NCBI RefSeq assembly: GCF_000190375.1
Contig: NZ_AEWG01000049.1
Span: 1 to 37,363 of the forward strand
Origin: Rubrivivax benzoatilyticus JA2 = ATCC BAA-35
GTDB taxonomy: Bacteria; Pseudomonadota; Gammaproteobacteria; Burkholderiales; Burkholderiaceae_C
Reading direction: 5' to 3'
Length of the DNA stretch: 37,363 nucleotides
Below are positions 25,910 to 32,335 of this stretch, piece by piece. Below the pieces are notes generated by a model. It was not told the DNA's origin and ran no database searches. It saw only the letters and a program-made list of their open reading frames with translations. The translations under genes and the position numbers were made by a program. The number at the start of each line of letters is the position of its first letter. The stretch's first letter is position 1.

Positions 25910-26224
25910 TCACTTCGCCTTCGCCGGCTTGGTGTCCTTGGCATCGCCACCGCTCCAGCCGGCGCCGGCCACCGTCAGCCCGGCCTGCGAGAAGCGTGCG
26001 GCGTTGCCCGCGCCGATGCCGGGCACGCGGTCGACCATGTCGGCCCAGCTCTTGAACGCGCCGGCCATGCGCGCCTCGAGGATCTTGGCCGACAGGCCCG
26101 GGCCGATGCCCTTGACGGTTTCGAGCTCGGCCTGACTGGCCTGGTTGGCGTCGACCGCGGCATGGGCGTTGAAGGCGAAGGCCGCGAACAGCAGTGCGGC
26201 GGCGGGACGCAGGAATCGCTTCAT
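25910..26224 (-). CDS. ComEA-like helix-hairpin-helix protein, secreted
   Basis: A 104-residue protein with a signal peptide (FLRPAAALLFAAFAFNAHAA) followed by tandem helix-hairpin-helix motifs: DANQASQAELETVKGIGPGL and then DMVDRVPGIGAGNAARF. This is the small periplasmic ComEA type of Gram-negative bacteria, which binds DNA and helps pull it across the outer membrane during transformation. The C-terminus is Lys/Ala-rich (KDTKPAKAK). The VKGIGPGLSAKI hairpin carries the glycine pair needed for DNA-backbone contact. No other competence gene is in the window, so the role in uptake is family knowledge only. Confidence 0.88.
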   Translation of the reverse strand: MKRFLRPAAALLFAAFAFNAHAAVDANQASQAELETVKGIGPGLSAKILEARMAGAFKSWADMVDRVPGIGAGNAARFSQAGLTVAGAGWSGGDAKDTKPAKAK

Positions 26225-26279
26225 GGAGGGCTCCCTCGGCACCAGGTGCCGTCGTGGCCCGCCGGCCCCATGCCGACGG

Positions 26280-26356
26280 TGCACGGGGCGCATTCTTCGG
26301 AGCCCGCGGGGGGCGCGCATCCCTCCGCGGGGCGCCTCCGAGCGGTGCCCCGTGCA
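26280..26356. promoter_or_regulatory. Large nested stem-loop upstream of gmhA
   Basis: Three nested inverted repeats: TGCACGGGGC (26280-26289) with GCCCCGTGCA (26347-26356); TCGGAG (26297-26302) with CTCCGA (26336-26341); CCCGCGG (26303-26309) with CCGCGGG (26325-26331). They can form one long interrupted stem of 23 pairs. It lies between the divergent comEA-like and gmhA starts. Role unknown. Confidence 0.55.
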
Positions 26357-26403
26357 GGGCGATCGCTTGCGCCGCGGCACCCCGCCGGCCGGGGGTGGCC
26401 GGC

Positions 26404-26409
26404 TATAGT
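26404..26409 (+). promoter_or_regulatory. -10 element of the heptose operon
   Basis: TATAGT (5 of 6), 47 bases before the gmhA ATG. A small hairpin, CACCCC (26378-26383) with GGGGTG (26392-26397), stands just upstream where the -35 region would be; there is no clear -35 box. Confidence 0.5.
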
Positions 26410-26456
26410 CTCCGCCGCCGCCGCGCACCGCGGCGCGAGACGGTGAACCTCCCGAG

Positions 26457-27026
26457 ATGACTTCCCTTTTTGCCCATAACCTGGCCGAGCACCGGGCGCT
26501 GTTCGCTCGGCTCGACACGCTCGACGCCGAGGTCGAACGCGCCGGCGACACGATCGCGCGTGCGCTCGAGGCCGGCGGCAAGCTGCTGATCTGCGGCAAC
26601 GGTGGCTCGGCCGCCGACAGCCAGCACATCGCCGCCGAGCTGACGGGCCGCTTCATCCACGACCGCCGGCCGCTGGCGGCGATCGCGTTGACGACCGACA
26701 CCTCGGCGCTGACCAGCATCGCCAACGACTACGCCTTCGACGACGTGTTCGTGCGTCCGGTGCGCGCGCTGGGCCGTGCCGGCGACGTGCTGCTGGGCCT
26801 CTCGACCTCGGGCAACTCGGCCAACGTGCTGCGCGCCGTGGACGCTGCGCGTGAACTGGGCCTCACGACGATCGGCCTGCTGGGCCGCGACGGCGGCGCG
26901 CTGCGCACGCGCTGCGACCAGGCGATCGTCGTGCCGAGCACGACGACCGCGCGCATCCAGGAAGCGCACATCCTGATCGGCCACACGCTGTGCGGGCTGG
27001 TCGAACAGAAGCTGGGGCTGGCATGA
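26457..27026 (+). CDS. gmhA: Sedoheptulose 7-phosphate isomerase
   Basis: First step of ADP-heptose synthesis: isomerises sedoheptulose 7-phosphate to D-glycero-D-manno-heptose 7-phosphate. It has 189 residues and one SIS domain. GNGGSAADSQHIAAEL (about 48-63) and LSTSGNSANVL (about 118-128) are the sugar-phosphate loops; the Glu and His near TARIQEAHILIGH are the expected catalytic region. The related replication protein DiaA looks similar, but the three following heptose genes support GmhA. Its TGA overlaps the first base-repeat copy and the rfaE1 start (ATGA). Confidence 0.92.
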   Translation: MTSLFAHNLAEHRALFARLDTLDAEVERAGDTIARALEAGGKLLICGNGGSAADSQHIAAELTGRFIHDRRPLAAIALTTDTSALTSIANDYAFDDVFVRPVRALGRAGDVLLGLSTSGNSANVLRAVDAARELGLTTIGLLGRDGGALRTRCDQAIVVPSTTTARIQEAHILIGHTLCGLVEQKLGLA

Positions 27027-27093
27027 GCCCTCAGGACTTGTCCGGGGCTCATTCCCGCTCGGCGGGACCGGCCGCCAGTCCGAAGGGTGCCCC
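27023..27093 (+). repeat. Junction repeat, copy A
   Basis: 71-bp element starting ATGAGCCCTCAGGACTTG at the gmhA stop. It can fold into an outer stem GGGGC (27044-27048) with GCCCC (27089-27093) enclosing hairpin TCCCGC/GCGGGA (27053-27058, 27062-27067) and a weaker second hairpin. GAAGGG at 27082-27087 is a Shine-Dalgarno-like site 7 bases before a GTG at 27095. About ten differences from copy C over 71 bases. Confidence 0.88.
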
Positions 27094-28057
27094 AGTGAGC
27101 CCATCAGTGAGCGTCACCGCCACCTGGCCGCGTCCGGCGCGCGAGGCGCTGGCGGCGTGCCGCGTGCTCGTCGTCGGCGACGTCATGCTCGACCGCTACT
27201 GGCACGGCGCCGTCGACCGAATCTCGCCCGAGGCGCCGGTGCCGGTGGTGCGTGTCAACCGCGAGGAGGAGCGCCTGGGCGGCGCCGCCAACGTCGCGCT
27301 GAACGTGCGTGCGCTCGGCGCGCAGGCGACGCTGCTGACCGTCGTCGGCGACGACGAGCCCGCGCGCCGGCTGCGCACGCTGCTCGAGGCCCAGGACGTT
27401 CGCGCCGTGCTCGGCGCCGACGCCCAGCTGCGCACCATCGTCAAGCTGCGTGTCATCGGCCGCCAGCAGCAGCTGGTGCGCATCGACTTCGAGAACCAGC
27501 CGACGCACGAGGTGCTGGCGCAGCTGCTCGACGACTTCGAGCGCGAGCTGCCCGGCCACGACGCGGTGCTGTTCTCCGACTACGGCAAGGGCGGGCTGGC
27601 CCACGTCGGCCGCATGATCACGATGGCGCGCGAGGCCGGCAAGCCGGTGCTCGTCGACCCCAAGGGCAGCGACTTCTCGCGTTATGCCGGTGCCGACCTG
27701 ATCACGCCGAACCGCGCCGAGCTGGCGCAGGTCGTCGGCCATTGGGCCAGCGAGGACGAGCTGCGCGAACGCGCCCGTGCGCTGCGCGAGCGCCTGGGGC
27801 TGGCGGCGCTGCTTCTGACGCGCTCCGAAGAAGGCATGACGCTGTACGACGCCCAGGGCGAGCGCCACGTCGACGCCGACGCCCGCGAGGTCTTCGACGT
27901 CACCGGCGCCGGCGACACCGTCATCGCGACGATGGCCGCGCTGATCGCCGCCGGCCTGCCGGCAAGCGACGCGATGCCCTGGGCCAACCGCGCCGGCGGC
28001 ATCGTCGTCGGCCGTTTCGGCACGGCCAGCGTCGGTTACGACGAGCTGTTCGCATGA
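27023..28057 (+). CDS. rfaE1: D-glycero-beta-D-manno-heptose-7-phosphate kinase
   Basis: The kinase half of bifunctional HldE, here a separate PfkB-family protein; it phosphorylates heptose 7-phosphate at C1. From the ATG at 27023, which overlaps the gmhA stop, it has 344 residues. The first 24 (SPQDLSGAHSRSAGPAASPK part) come from repeat copy A and are foreign to the family. The alternative GTG at 27095 would remove exactly that piece and has GAAGGG in front. Core motifs: VVGDVMLDRYWHG, GGAANVALNVRALGA, DPKGSDFSRYAGADLITPN, and the PfkB anion hole and base in DVTGAGDTVIA. Its stop overlaps repeat copy B. Confidence 0.92.
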   Translation: MSPQDLSGAHSRSAGPAASPKGAPVSPSVSVTATWPRPAREALAACRVLVVGDVMLDRYWHGAVDRISPEAPVPVVRVNREEERLGGAANVALNVRALGAQATLLTVVGDDEPARRLRTLLEAQDVRAVLGADAQLRTIVKLRVIGRQQQLVRIDFENQPTHEVLAQLLDDFERELPGHDAVLFSDYGKGGLAHVGRMITMAREAGKPVLVDPKGSDFSRYAGADLITPNRAELAQVVGHWASEDELRERARALRERLGLAALLLTRSEEGMTLYDAQGERHVDADAREVFDVTGAGDTVIATMAALIAAGLPASDAMPWANRAGGIVVGRFGTASVGYDELFA

Positions 28058-28123
28058 GCCCACAGGACTTGTCCGGGGCTCAGTCCCGCTTGGCGGACCG
28101 GCCGCAAGGCCGAAGGGTGCCCC
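28054..28123 (+). repeat. Junction repeat, copy B
   Basis: 70-bp copy starting ATGAGCCCACAGGACTTG at the rfaE1 stop. One G of the GCGGGA arm is missing compared with copies A and C, which shifts the frame. The 3' end GAAGGGTGCCCC (28112-28123) provides a Shine-Dalgarno-like site 7 bases before the rfaE2 ATG. Confidence 0.88.
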
Positions 28124-28128
28124 GATGA
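28054..28128 (+). CDS. 24-codon micro-ORF made by repeat copy B
   Basis: The ATG overlaps the rfaE1 TGA, and the TGA overlaps the rfaE2 ATG, so both ends are ATGA junctions. The peptide begins MSPQDLSGAQSRLADRP and ends RRVPR. In copies A and C the same start codon gives an extension fused to the downstream enzyme; here the one-base deletion ends it after 24 codons, just in time to restart at rfaE2. Its likely role is to pass ribosomes on, not to make a working peptide; expression is unproven. Confidence 0.5.
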   Translation: MSPQDLSGAQSRLADRPQGRRVPR

Positions 28129-28601
28129 GCTTCATGGACAAGCTCTGCGCTCGCGCCGACGCCCCGGCGCGGCTGGCGGCGCTGCCGCGGCCGTGGGTGT
28201 TCACCAACGGCGTCTTCGACGTGCTGCACCGCGGCCACGTCAGCTACCTGGAGCGTGCGCGTGCGCTCGGCGGCTCGCTGGTCGTCGGCGTCAACAGCGA
28301 CGTCTCGGCGCGTGGTCTGGGCAAGGGCCCGGACCGGCCGCTGAACGGCGAGCAAGACCGCGCGCTGGTGCTGGCGGCGCTGGAATCGGTGTCGCTCGTC
28401 ACCTGGTTCGACGAACGCACGCCGGTGGCGCTGCTGGCCGAGCTGCGCCCCGACGTCTACGTCAAGGGCGGCGACTACGACATCGAGACGCTGGAAGAGA
28501 CGCGGCTGGTGCGCGGCTGGGGCGGCACGGCGCTGGCGCTGCCCTTCGTCGACGGCTACTCGACGACGCGGCTCGTCGAACGCATCCGCGCCGGCACATG
28601 A
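28125..28601 (+). CDS. rfaE2: D-glycero-beta-D-manno-heptose 1-phosphate adenylyltransferase
   Basis: The nucleotidyltransferase half of HldE as a separate protein; it makes ADP-D-glycero-D-manno-heptose from the 1-phosphate and ATP. It has 158 residues. The cytidylyltransferase-fold signature VFTNGVFDVLHRGHVSYL (about 25-42) contains the HxGH motif (HRGH); GKGPDRPLN and the nucleotide-binding end YSTTRLVERI are present. The ATG at 28125 overlaps the stop of the repeat micro-ORF and has GAAGGG upstream. Its stop overlaps the start of gmhB through repeat copy C. Confidence 0.94.
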   Translation: MSFMDKLCARADAPARLAALPRPWVFTNGVFDVLHRGHVSYLERARALGGSLVVGVNSDVSARGLGKGPDRPLNGEQDRALVLAALESVSLVTWFDERTPVALLAELRPDVYVKGGDYDIETLEETRLVRGWGGTALALPFVDGYSTTRLVERIRAGT

Positions 28602-28668
28602 GCCCGCAGGACTCGTTCGGGGCCCATTCCCGCCAGGCGGGACCGGCCGCCAGGCCGGACAGTGCCCC
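28598..28668 (+). repeat. Junction repeat, copy C
   Basis: 71-bp copy starting ATGAGCCCGCAGGACTCG at the rfaE2 stop. It has the best fold of the three: outer GGGGC (28619-28623) with GCCCC (28664-28668), hairpin TCCCGC/GCGGGA, and a perfect second hairpin CCGGCC (28643-28648) with GGCCGG (28653-28658). It lacks the GAAGGG site. Confidence 0.88.
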
Positions 28669-29221
28669 ACAGCGCGCGCGCGCCGTCTTCCTCGACCGCG
28701 ACGGCGTGGTCAACGTCGATCACGGCTACGTCGGGCGCTGGGAGGACTTCGAGTTCGTGCCCGGCGCCGTCGACGCGATGCGCCGGCTGCACCAGGCCGG
28801 CTGGCAACTCGTCGTCGTGACCAACCAGTCGGGCATCGCGCGGGGCTATTACACCGAGGCCGACTACGAGGCGCTGACGGCGCGGATGAAGGCCGAACTC
28901 GCCGCCGCCGGCGCGCCGCTGGCCGGCGTCTACCACTGCCCGCATCACCCGAAGGGCTCGGTCGCGGCCTACGCGCGCGACTGCGACTGCCGCAAGCCGG
29001 CGCCGGGGATGATCCTGCGCGCGGCACGCGAGCTGACGATCGACCTGGCGGCCTCGGTGCTGGTTGGCGACAAGGACTCGGACCTGCAGGCCGCCGACGC
29101 GGCTGGCGTCGGGCGGGCCATCCGGGTGCTGGCGCCAGGCGAGGCGTACAAGGGCGCGGGCGTGGTTGCGTCGTCGCTGGCGCACGCCGTTGAATCGGGC
29201 CTGATCACCCCGGCGCGCTGA
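28598..29221 (+). CDS. gmhB: Heptose 1,7-bisphosphate phosphatase
   Basis: Removes the 7-phosphate from heptose 1,7-bisphosphate. It is a HAD-superfamily protein of 207 residues. The catalytic motif FLDRDGVVN has Asp33 and Asp35; motif II is VVVTNQSGIARG; the GmhB zinc loop is formed by CPHHP and DCDCRKP; motif IV lies in VLVGDKDSDLQAA. GmhB normally begins about four residues before LDRDG, but here the only in-frame start is the repeat ATG at 28598, so about 26 N-terminal residues are encoded by repeat copy C. No hldD epimerase gene follows. Confidence 0.93.
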   Translation: MSPQDSFGAHSRQAGPAARPDSAPQRARAVFLDRDGVVNVDHGYVGRWEDFEFVPGAVDAMRRLHQAGWQLVVVTNQSGIARGYYTEADYEALTARMKAELAAAGAPLAGVYHCPHHPKGSVAAYARDCDCRKPAPGMILRAARELTIDLAASVLVGDKDSDLQAADAAGVGRAIRVLAPGEAYKGAGVVASSLAHAVESGLITPAR

Positions 29222-29284
29222 ACCGGGGCGTCAGATCGCCTCGGGCGTCGCCATTCCGCACTCCCGGTCCTGCGTGCAGTGATC

Positions 29285-29446
29285 GGCCTACGACGGACTG
29301 TGCATCCGACATGTGCGAACACGCGCGTACACGCCCAACACCAACGGCAAGGCCGAGTGCTTCGTCCAGACCACTCCGCGTTCAACCGACGGCGACCCAT
29401 GAGCCGCATCCCGGCCATGAGCAACCTGTTGGAACTCGACAGCTAG
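29285..29446 (+). pseudogene. IS481-family transposase remnant (C-terminal end)
   Basis: One frame reads LCIRHVRTRAYTPNTNGKAE then CFVQT, the region of the last catalytic acid in IS481/IS3-type DDE transposases (Glu in NGKAE). A shift of frame near 29380-29395 then gives RPMSRIPAMSNLLELDS and TAG, the usual C-terminal end of IS481 proteins. The stretch between (the WHRPHSALG region) is deleted, and the N-terminal two thirds are gone. Terminal inverted repeats were not found. Its final TAG overlaps the stop codon of the convergent glycosyltransferase gene. Confidence 0.75.
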
Positions 29447-30219
29447 CGGCCGTTCCACTCGCGGCGCAGCCGTCTCCAGGGCAGATAGCCGGCGCCGCCG
29501 AGCGGCAGTTGCGGCAACACGACGCGCAGCAGGTGGTACGGCCAGCTGAGCGCCACGTGCGGCTTGGGCCGGCCGTGGAACTTGACGATCAGCGCGCCGG
29601 CGAAGGCGCGCTTGGCTTCGCCGGGGCGGCGTCGGCCGAGGCGGCGCAGTGTCTTGTAGCTCACGATGTCGGCGGCATCGAACAGGCCCACCCGGGCCGA
29701 CAGGCCGTGGGCGGCGACCGCGGCGTGGATCTGGTCCTGGTCGCCCGGCACGCGGGCCGGGTGGCGAACGCCGGCGGCGAAGTCGTCGAACACCGCCCGC
29801 ATCGCACCGGGGCGGATGCGCATGACGCTGGAATTGTAGCAGTCGTAGTTCCAGTCGTCGACGATCAGCAGGTCCTCTGCGCGGCCGAGCGAGCGGGCCA
29901 GCCAGTCGTCGAGGTCCTGCTGGACGACGATGCTCAGGTCGAGGTAGAAGAACTCCGCTAGGCCGACCAGTTCCGGCGCGAACAGGCACAGCTTGTGGCA
30001 GGTGACGTGGTCCGACGGGCCGACGAAGCGCCGCCATTCGCTGCAGTCGTGCAGCACGACGCCTGGCGGCACCTGCCGCGCCACGTCGCTGAAGCAGTGC
30101 AGCGTGAACGGCCGATGCACGTGGCGCTGCAGCATGCCGTGCAGCCGCGACAGGTAGAGCTCGGCCATCCCGTCCATCCGGCCGATCGTCACGCAGACGA
30201 AGTGCACCGGCGCCGTCAT
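29443..30219 (-). CDS. Putative GT-A glycosyltransferase
   Basis: A 258-residue putative cytosolic glycosyltransferase, last gene of the minus-strand LPS operon. Recognisable GT-A features: FFYLDLSIVVQQDLDDWL (the DxD region), DCYNSSVMRIRPGAM, PGDQDQIHAAV, and the late KFHGRPKPH segment typical of GT8/hypothetical LPS transferases. The DxD-like motif reads D-L-S, where related proteins usually have a second Asp, so metal binding may be changed. Donor and acceptor are unknown. Its ATG overlaps the stop of the preceding gene (ATGA). Its stop lies in the GCTAGC shared with the IS481 remnant. Confidence 0.72.
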   Translation of the reverse strand: MTAPVHFVCVTIGRMDGMAELYLSRLHGMLQRHVHRPFTLHCFSDVARQVPPGVVLHDCSEWRRFVGPSDHVTCHKLCLFAPELVGLAEFFYLDLSIVVQQDLDDWLARSLGRAEDLLIVDDWNYDCYNSSVMRIRPGAMRAVFDDFAAGVRHPARVPGDQDQIHAAVAAHGLSARVGLFDAADIVSYKTLRRLGRRRPGEAKRAFAGALIVKFHGRPKPHVALSWPYHLLRVVLPQLPLGGAGYLPWRRLRREWNGR

Positions 30220-31253
30220 GCGGTGCCCTCCAGCGGCTCGAGCCGCACGCCGAGTTCCAGGAAGGCCTTCGTCATCGTCTTGCGCTCGTCGGTCGACTTG
30301 AACTGGATGCGCTCCCAGCCGAAACCCACCACCACCGTCTCGGGGCCGTAGATCTGGCGCGCGAACAGCAGGGCCGTCGAGCGCGCGCCGACGACCGCCG
30401 CATAGCGGTGCGACTGCATCCACTCCTCGATCGTCCGGTCGGTCGCGAGCAGCGCGTAGTCCGGATGGAACATCTCGCGGTGCGGATCCTTGGGATGCGG
30501 GCGGTAGTCGACCGCGTCGAAGCCCTGACGCTGCAGCCATGCGTGGATCGCGGTGGCGAGGCGCTCGCCATCGGCCGCGCTCATCAGCCCGGCGCCGACG
30601 ACCGGCTGCCCGACGACCAGCGCGCGGCGTGGCGCGGCCTCGTCCGAAGTGGCGCGCCCGACCAGTGGATCCAGCACCACCACCTTGTCGGCCGGGTACT
30701 CGTGTGGCAGCCCCGGCAGCACGTAGATGCGGTCGCAGAACGGTGCGTCCGAACCGATGCGGTCGCCGCTGAAGGTGCGGTAACGCAGCTGCGGGGCGAT
30801 CAGGCCGCGCAGGCGGCGCAGGTGCTGCAGCAAGCGCTTGCCGCCGCTCAGCGGGTAGCGGCGCATGCTGATGACGCCATCGGGCAGGATGCGCGCGTGC
30901 ATCGTGCGCGCGCCGCACAACCGAGGCAGCGCGTGCAGGAAGTAGTTGATCGCCTCGGTGTCGAAGACGGCGCTGTGCAGATGCAGCTCGTCGCAGCGGC
31001 CGACGAGCGCGGCGACCTCGCGCAGGTTCGCCAGCAGCCGCCGATGGGCGCCGAAGGCCCCCGGCAGCGGCTCGATGCGCGGCCACGGCATGTAGGCCGC
31101 GGCGTCCCAGTCGGAGGCGACGACCACCGGGCCGACGCCGGGCTTGTACCAGACCAGCACCTGGCGCGCGTCGGCTTCGTGCCGGGCGGCGATCTGGCGT
31201 GCCGCCAGATACTGCAGCGGCGAGGCGACGAAGTAGACGGCGCAGCGTGTCAT
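30216..31253 (-). CDS. Sialyltransferase-like glycosyltransferase (HP/ST motifs)
   Basis: A 345-residue GT-B-type protein. VYFVASPLQYLAARQIA at the N-terminus resembles the opening of bacterial sialyltransferase/polysialyltransferase families (GT52, GT38 and relatives). The three motifs that define these enzymes are visible in order: acidic-Gly in ILPDGVISM (Asp125, Gly126), His-Pro in YRPHPKDPHREM (253-254), and Ser-Ser/Thr in GARSTALLFA (292-293). These bind the CMP-sugar, so the donor could be CMP-sialic acid, CMP-Kdo or another nonulosonate. No sialic-acid synthesis gene is in the window. Both ends overlap neighbours by ATGA. Confidence 0.62.
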   Translation of the reverse strand: MTRCAVYFVASPLQYLAARQIAARHEADARQVLVWYKPGVGPVVVASDWDAAAYMPWPRIEPLPGAFGAHRRLLANLREVAALVGRCDELHLHSAVFDTEAINYFLHALPRLCGARTMHARILPDGVISMRRYPLSGGKRLLQHLRRLRGLIAPQLRYRTFSGDRIGSDAPFCDRIYVLPGLPHEYPADKVVVLDPLVGRATSDEAAPRRALVVGQPVVGAGLMSAADGERLATAIHAWLQRQGFDAVDYRPHPKDPHREMFHPDYALLATDRTIEEWMQSHRYAAVVGARSTALLFARQIYGPETVVVGFGWERIQFKSTDERKTMTKAFLELGVRLEPLEGTA

Positions 31254-32335
31254 CGTGCGGCGATCTCCCGGTAGACCTGCAGGTTGCCGCGCACCATCGC
31301 CGCCACCGAGAAACGCGCGACGACGTGCTCGCGCCCGGCCGCGCCGTAGCGCGCGCGCAGCGCGGCGTCGCCCAGCAGCGTGTTCAGGTGGCGCGCCAGC
31401 GCGGCGGTGTCGCCCGGCTCGATCAGCTCGCCGTTGACGCCCGGCAGCACGATCTCGGGGATGCCGCCGGCGCGGCCGGCGACGATCGGCAGGCCGCAGG
31501 CCGCGGCCTGCAGCAGCGCGACGCCCAGGCCTTCCATCTCGGCCGGGTGCACCAGCAGGTCGAGGTTGGGCAGCACGCGCGGCAGGTCCTGGCGGAAGCC
31601 CGGGAACAGCACCCGGTCGACCAAGCCGGCGGCGCGCGCCTCGTTCTCGATCGCCTCGCGCAGCGGCCCCTGGCCGAAGATCAGGAAACGCGTGCGCGGG
31701 TGCGCCGCCAGCACCGCCGGCAGCGCCGCCAGCAGCGTGCGGTGGCCCTTGCGGGCGATGAACTGCGCGGCCATGCCGACCGCCAGCTCGTCCGGCGCGA
31801 GGCCGAACTCGGCCTCCAGCCAGGCGCGTTCGCCGCGGCCGGGCCGGTACTGCTCGACGTCGACCGAACTCGGCACGCAGCGCAGCTTGGTGCGCGGCAC
31901 GCCCTCTGCCTCGAGCACGCGGAAGATGCCCTCGGAGATCGTCACGACGCGGTCGTAGAGCCGGTACTTGAGGCCGACCCAGGCGCGCGGCTCGGGGTTG
32001 TCGACACGCCGGCTCAGCACCACCGGCACGCCTTCCAGGCGCGCCGCCAGGCCGCCCCAGAGGTCGCTGCCGCGGCGGCTGTGCAGGTGCACGACGTCCG
32101 GGCGCTCGGCGCGGATCAGGCGGCGCAGGCGGCCGAGCATGCCGACATCGGCGTCGCCGCCCATCTCGATCTGCACGACGCGCGCGTGCGGCGCGGCCGC
32201 CTCGGCGACGGCGCTGCCCAGCGGCGCGGCGAGCACGTTGTCGACGCCCTCGGCACCGAGCCCGCGCACCAGGAACACGACCTGCAGCGCACCGCCGTAC
32301 AGGTGCTTGCCGGCCTCGACGTGGAGAACCTTCAT
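31250..32335 (-). CDS. Glycosyltransferase family 4
   Basis: A 361-residue retaining GT-B glycosyltransferase. N-terminal domain starts KVLHVEAGKHLYGGALQVVF, with the acceptor-side Gly loop; the C-terminal donor domain contains GMAAQFIARKGHRTLL, FGQGPLREAIE, and the EX7E-type nucleotide-sugar motif EMEGLGVALLQAAACGLPIV. The segment SRRVDNPEPRAWVGLKYRLYD is like that of LPS core GT4 enzymes. The sugar is unknown. ATGA overlaps at both ends put it in the middle of a tightly coupled operon. Confidence 0.9.
   Translation of the reverse strand: MKVLHVEAGKHLYGGALQVVFLVRGLGAEGVDNVLAAPLGSAVAEAAAPHARVVQIEMGGDADVGMLGRLRRLIRAERPDVVHLHSRRGSDLWGGLAARLEGVPVVLSRRVDNPEPRAWVGLKYRLYDRVVTISEGIFRVLEAEGVPRTKLRCVPSSVDVEQYRPGRGERAWLEAEFGLAPDELAVGMAAQFIARKGHRTLLAALPAVLAAHPRTRFLIFGQGPLREAIENEARAAGLVDRVLFPGFRQDLPRVLPNLDLLVHPAEMEGLGVALLQAAACGLPIVAGRAGGIPEIVLPGVNGELIEPGDTAALARHLNTLLGDAALRARYGAAGREHVVARFSVAAMVRGNLQVYREIAAR

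Noticed and set aside
26457..27026. Calling the SIS protein DiaA
   Set aside because: Three heptose-pathway genes follow in the same coupled operon, which supports GmhA.
30408..31274. Plus-strand open frame opposite the sialyltransferase-like gene
   Set aside because: No recognisable motif; the minus-strand gene fits an ATGA-coupled operon.
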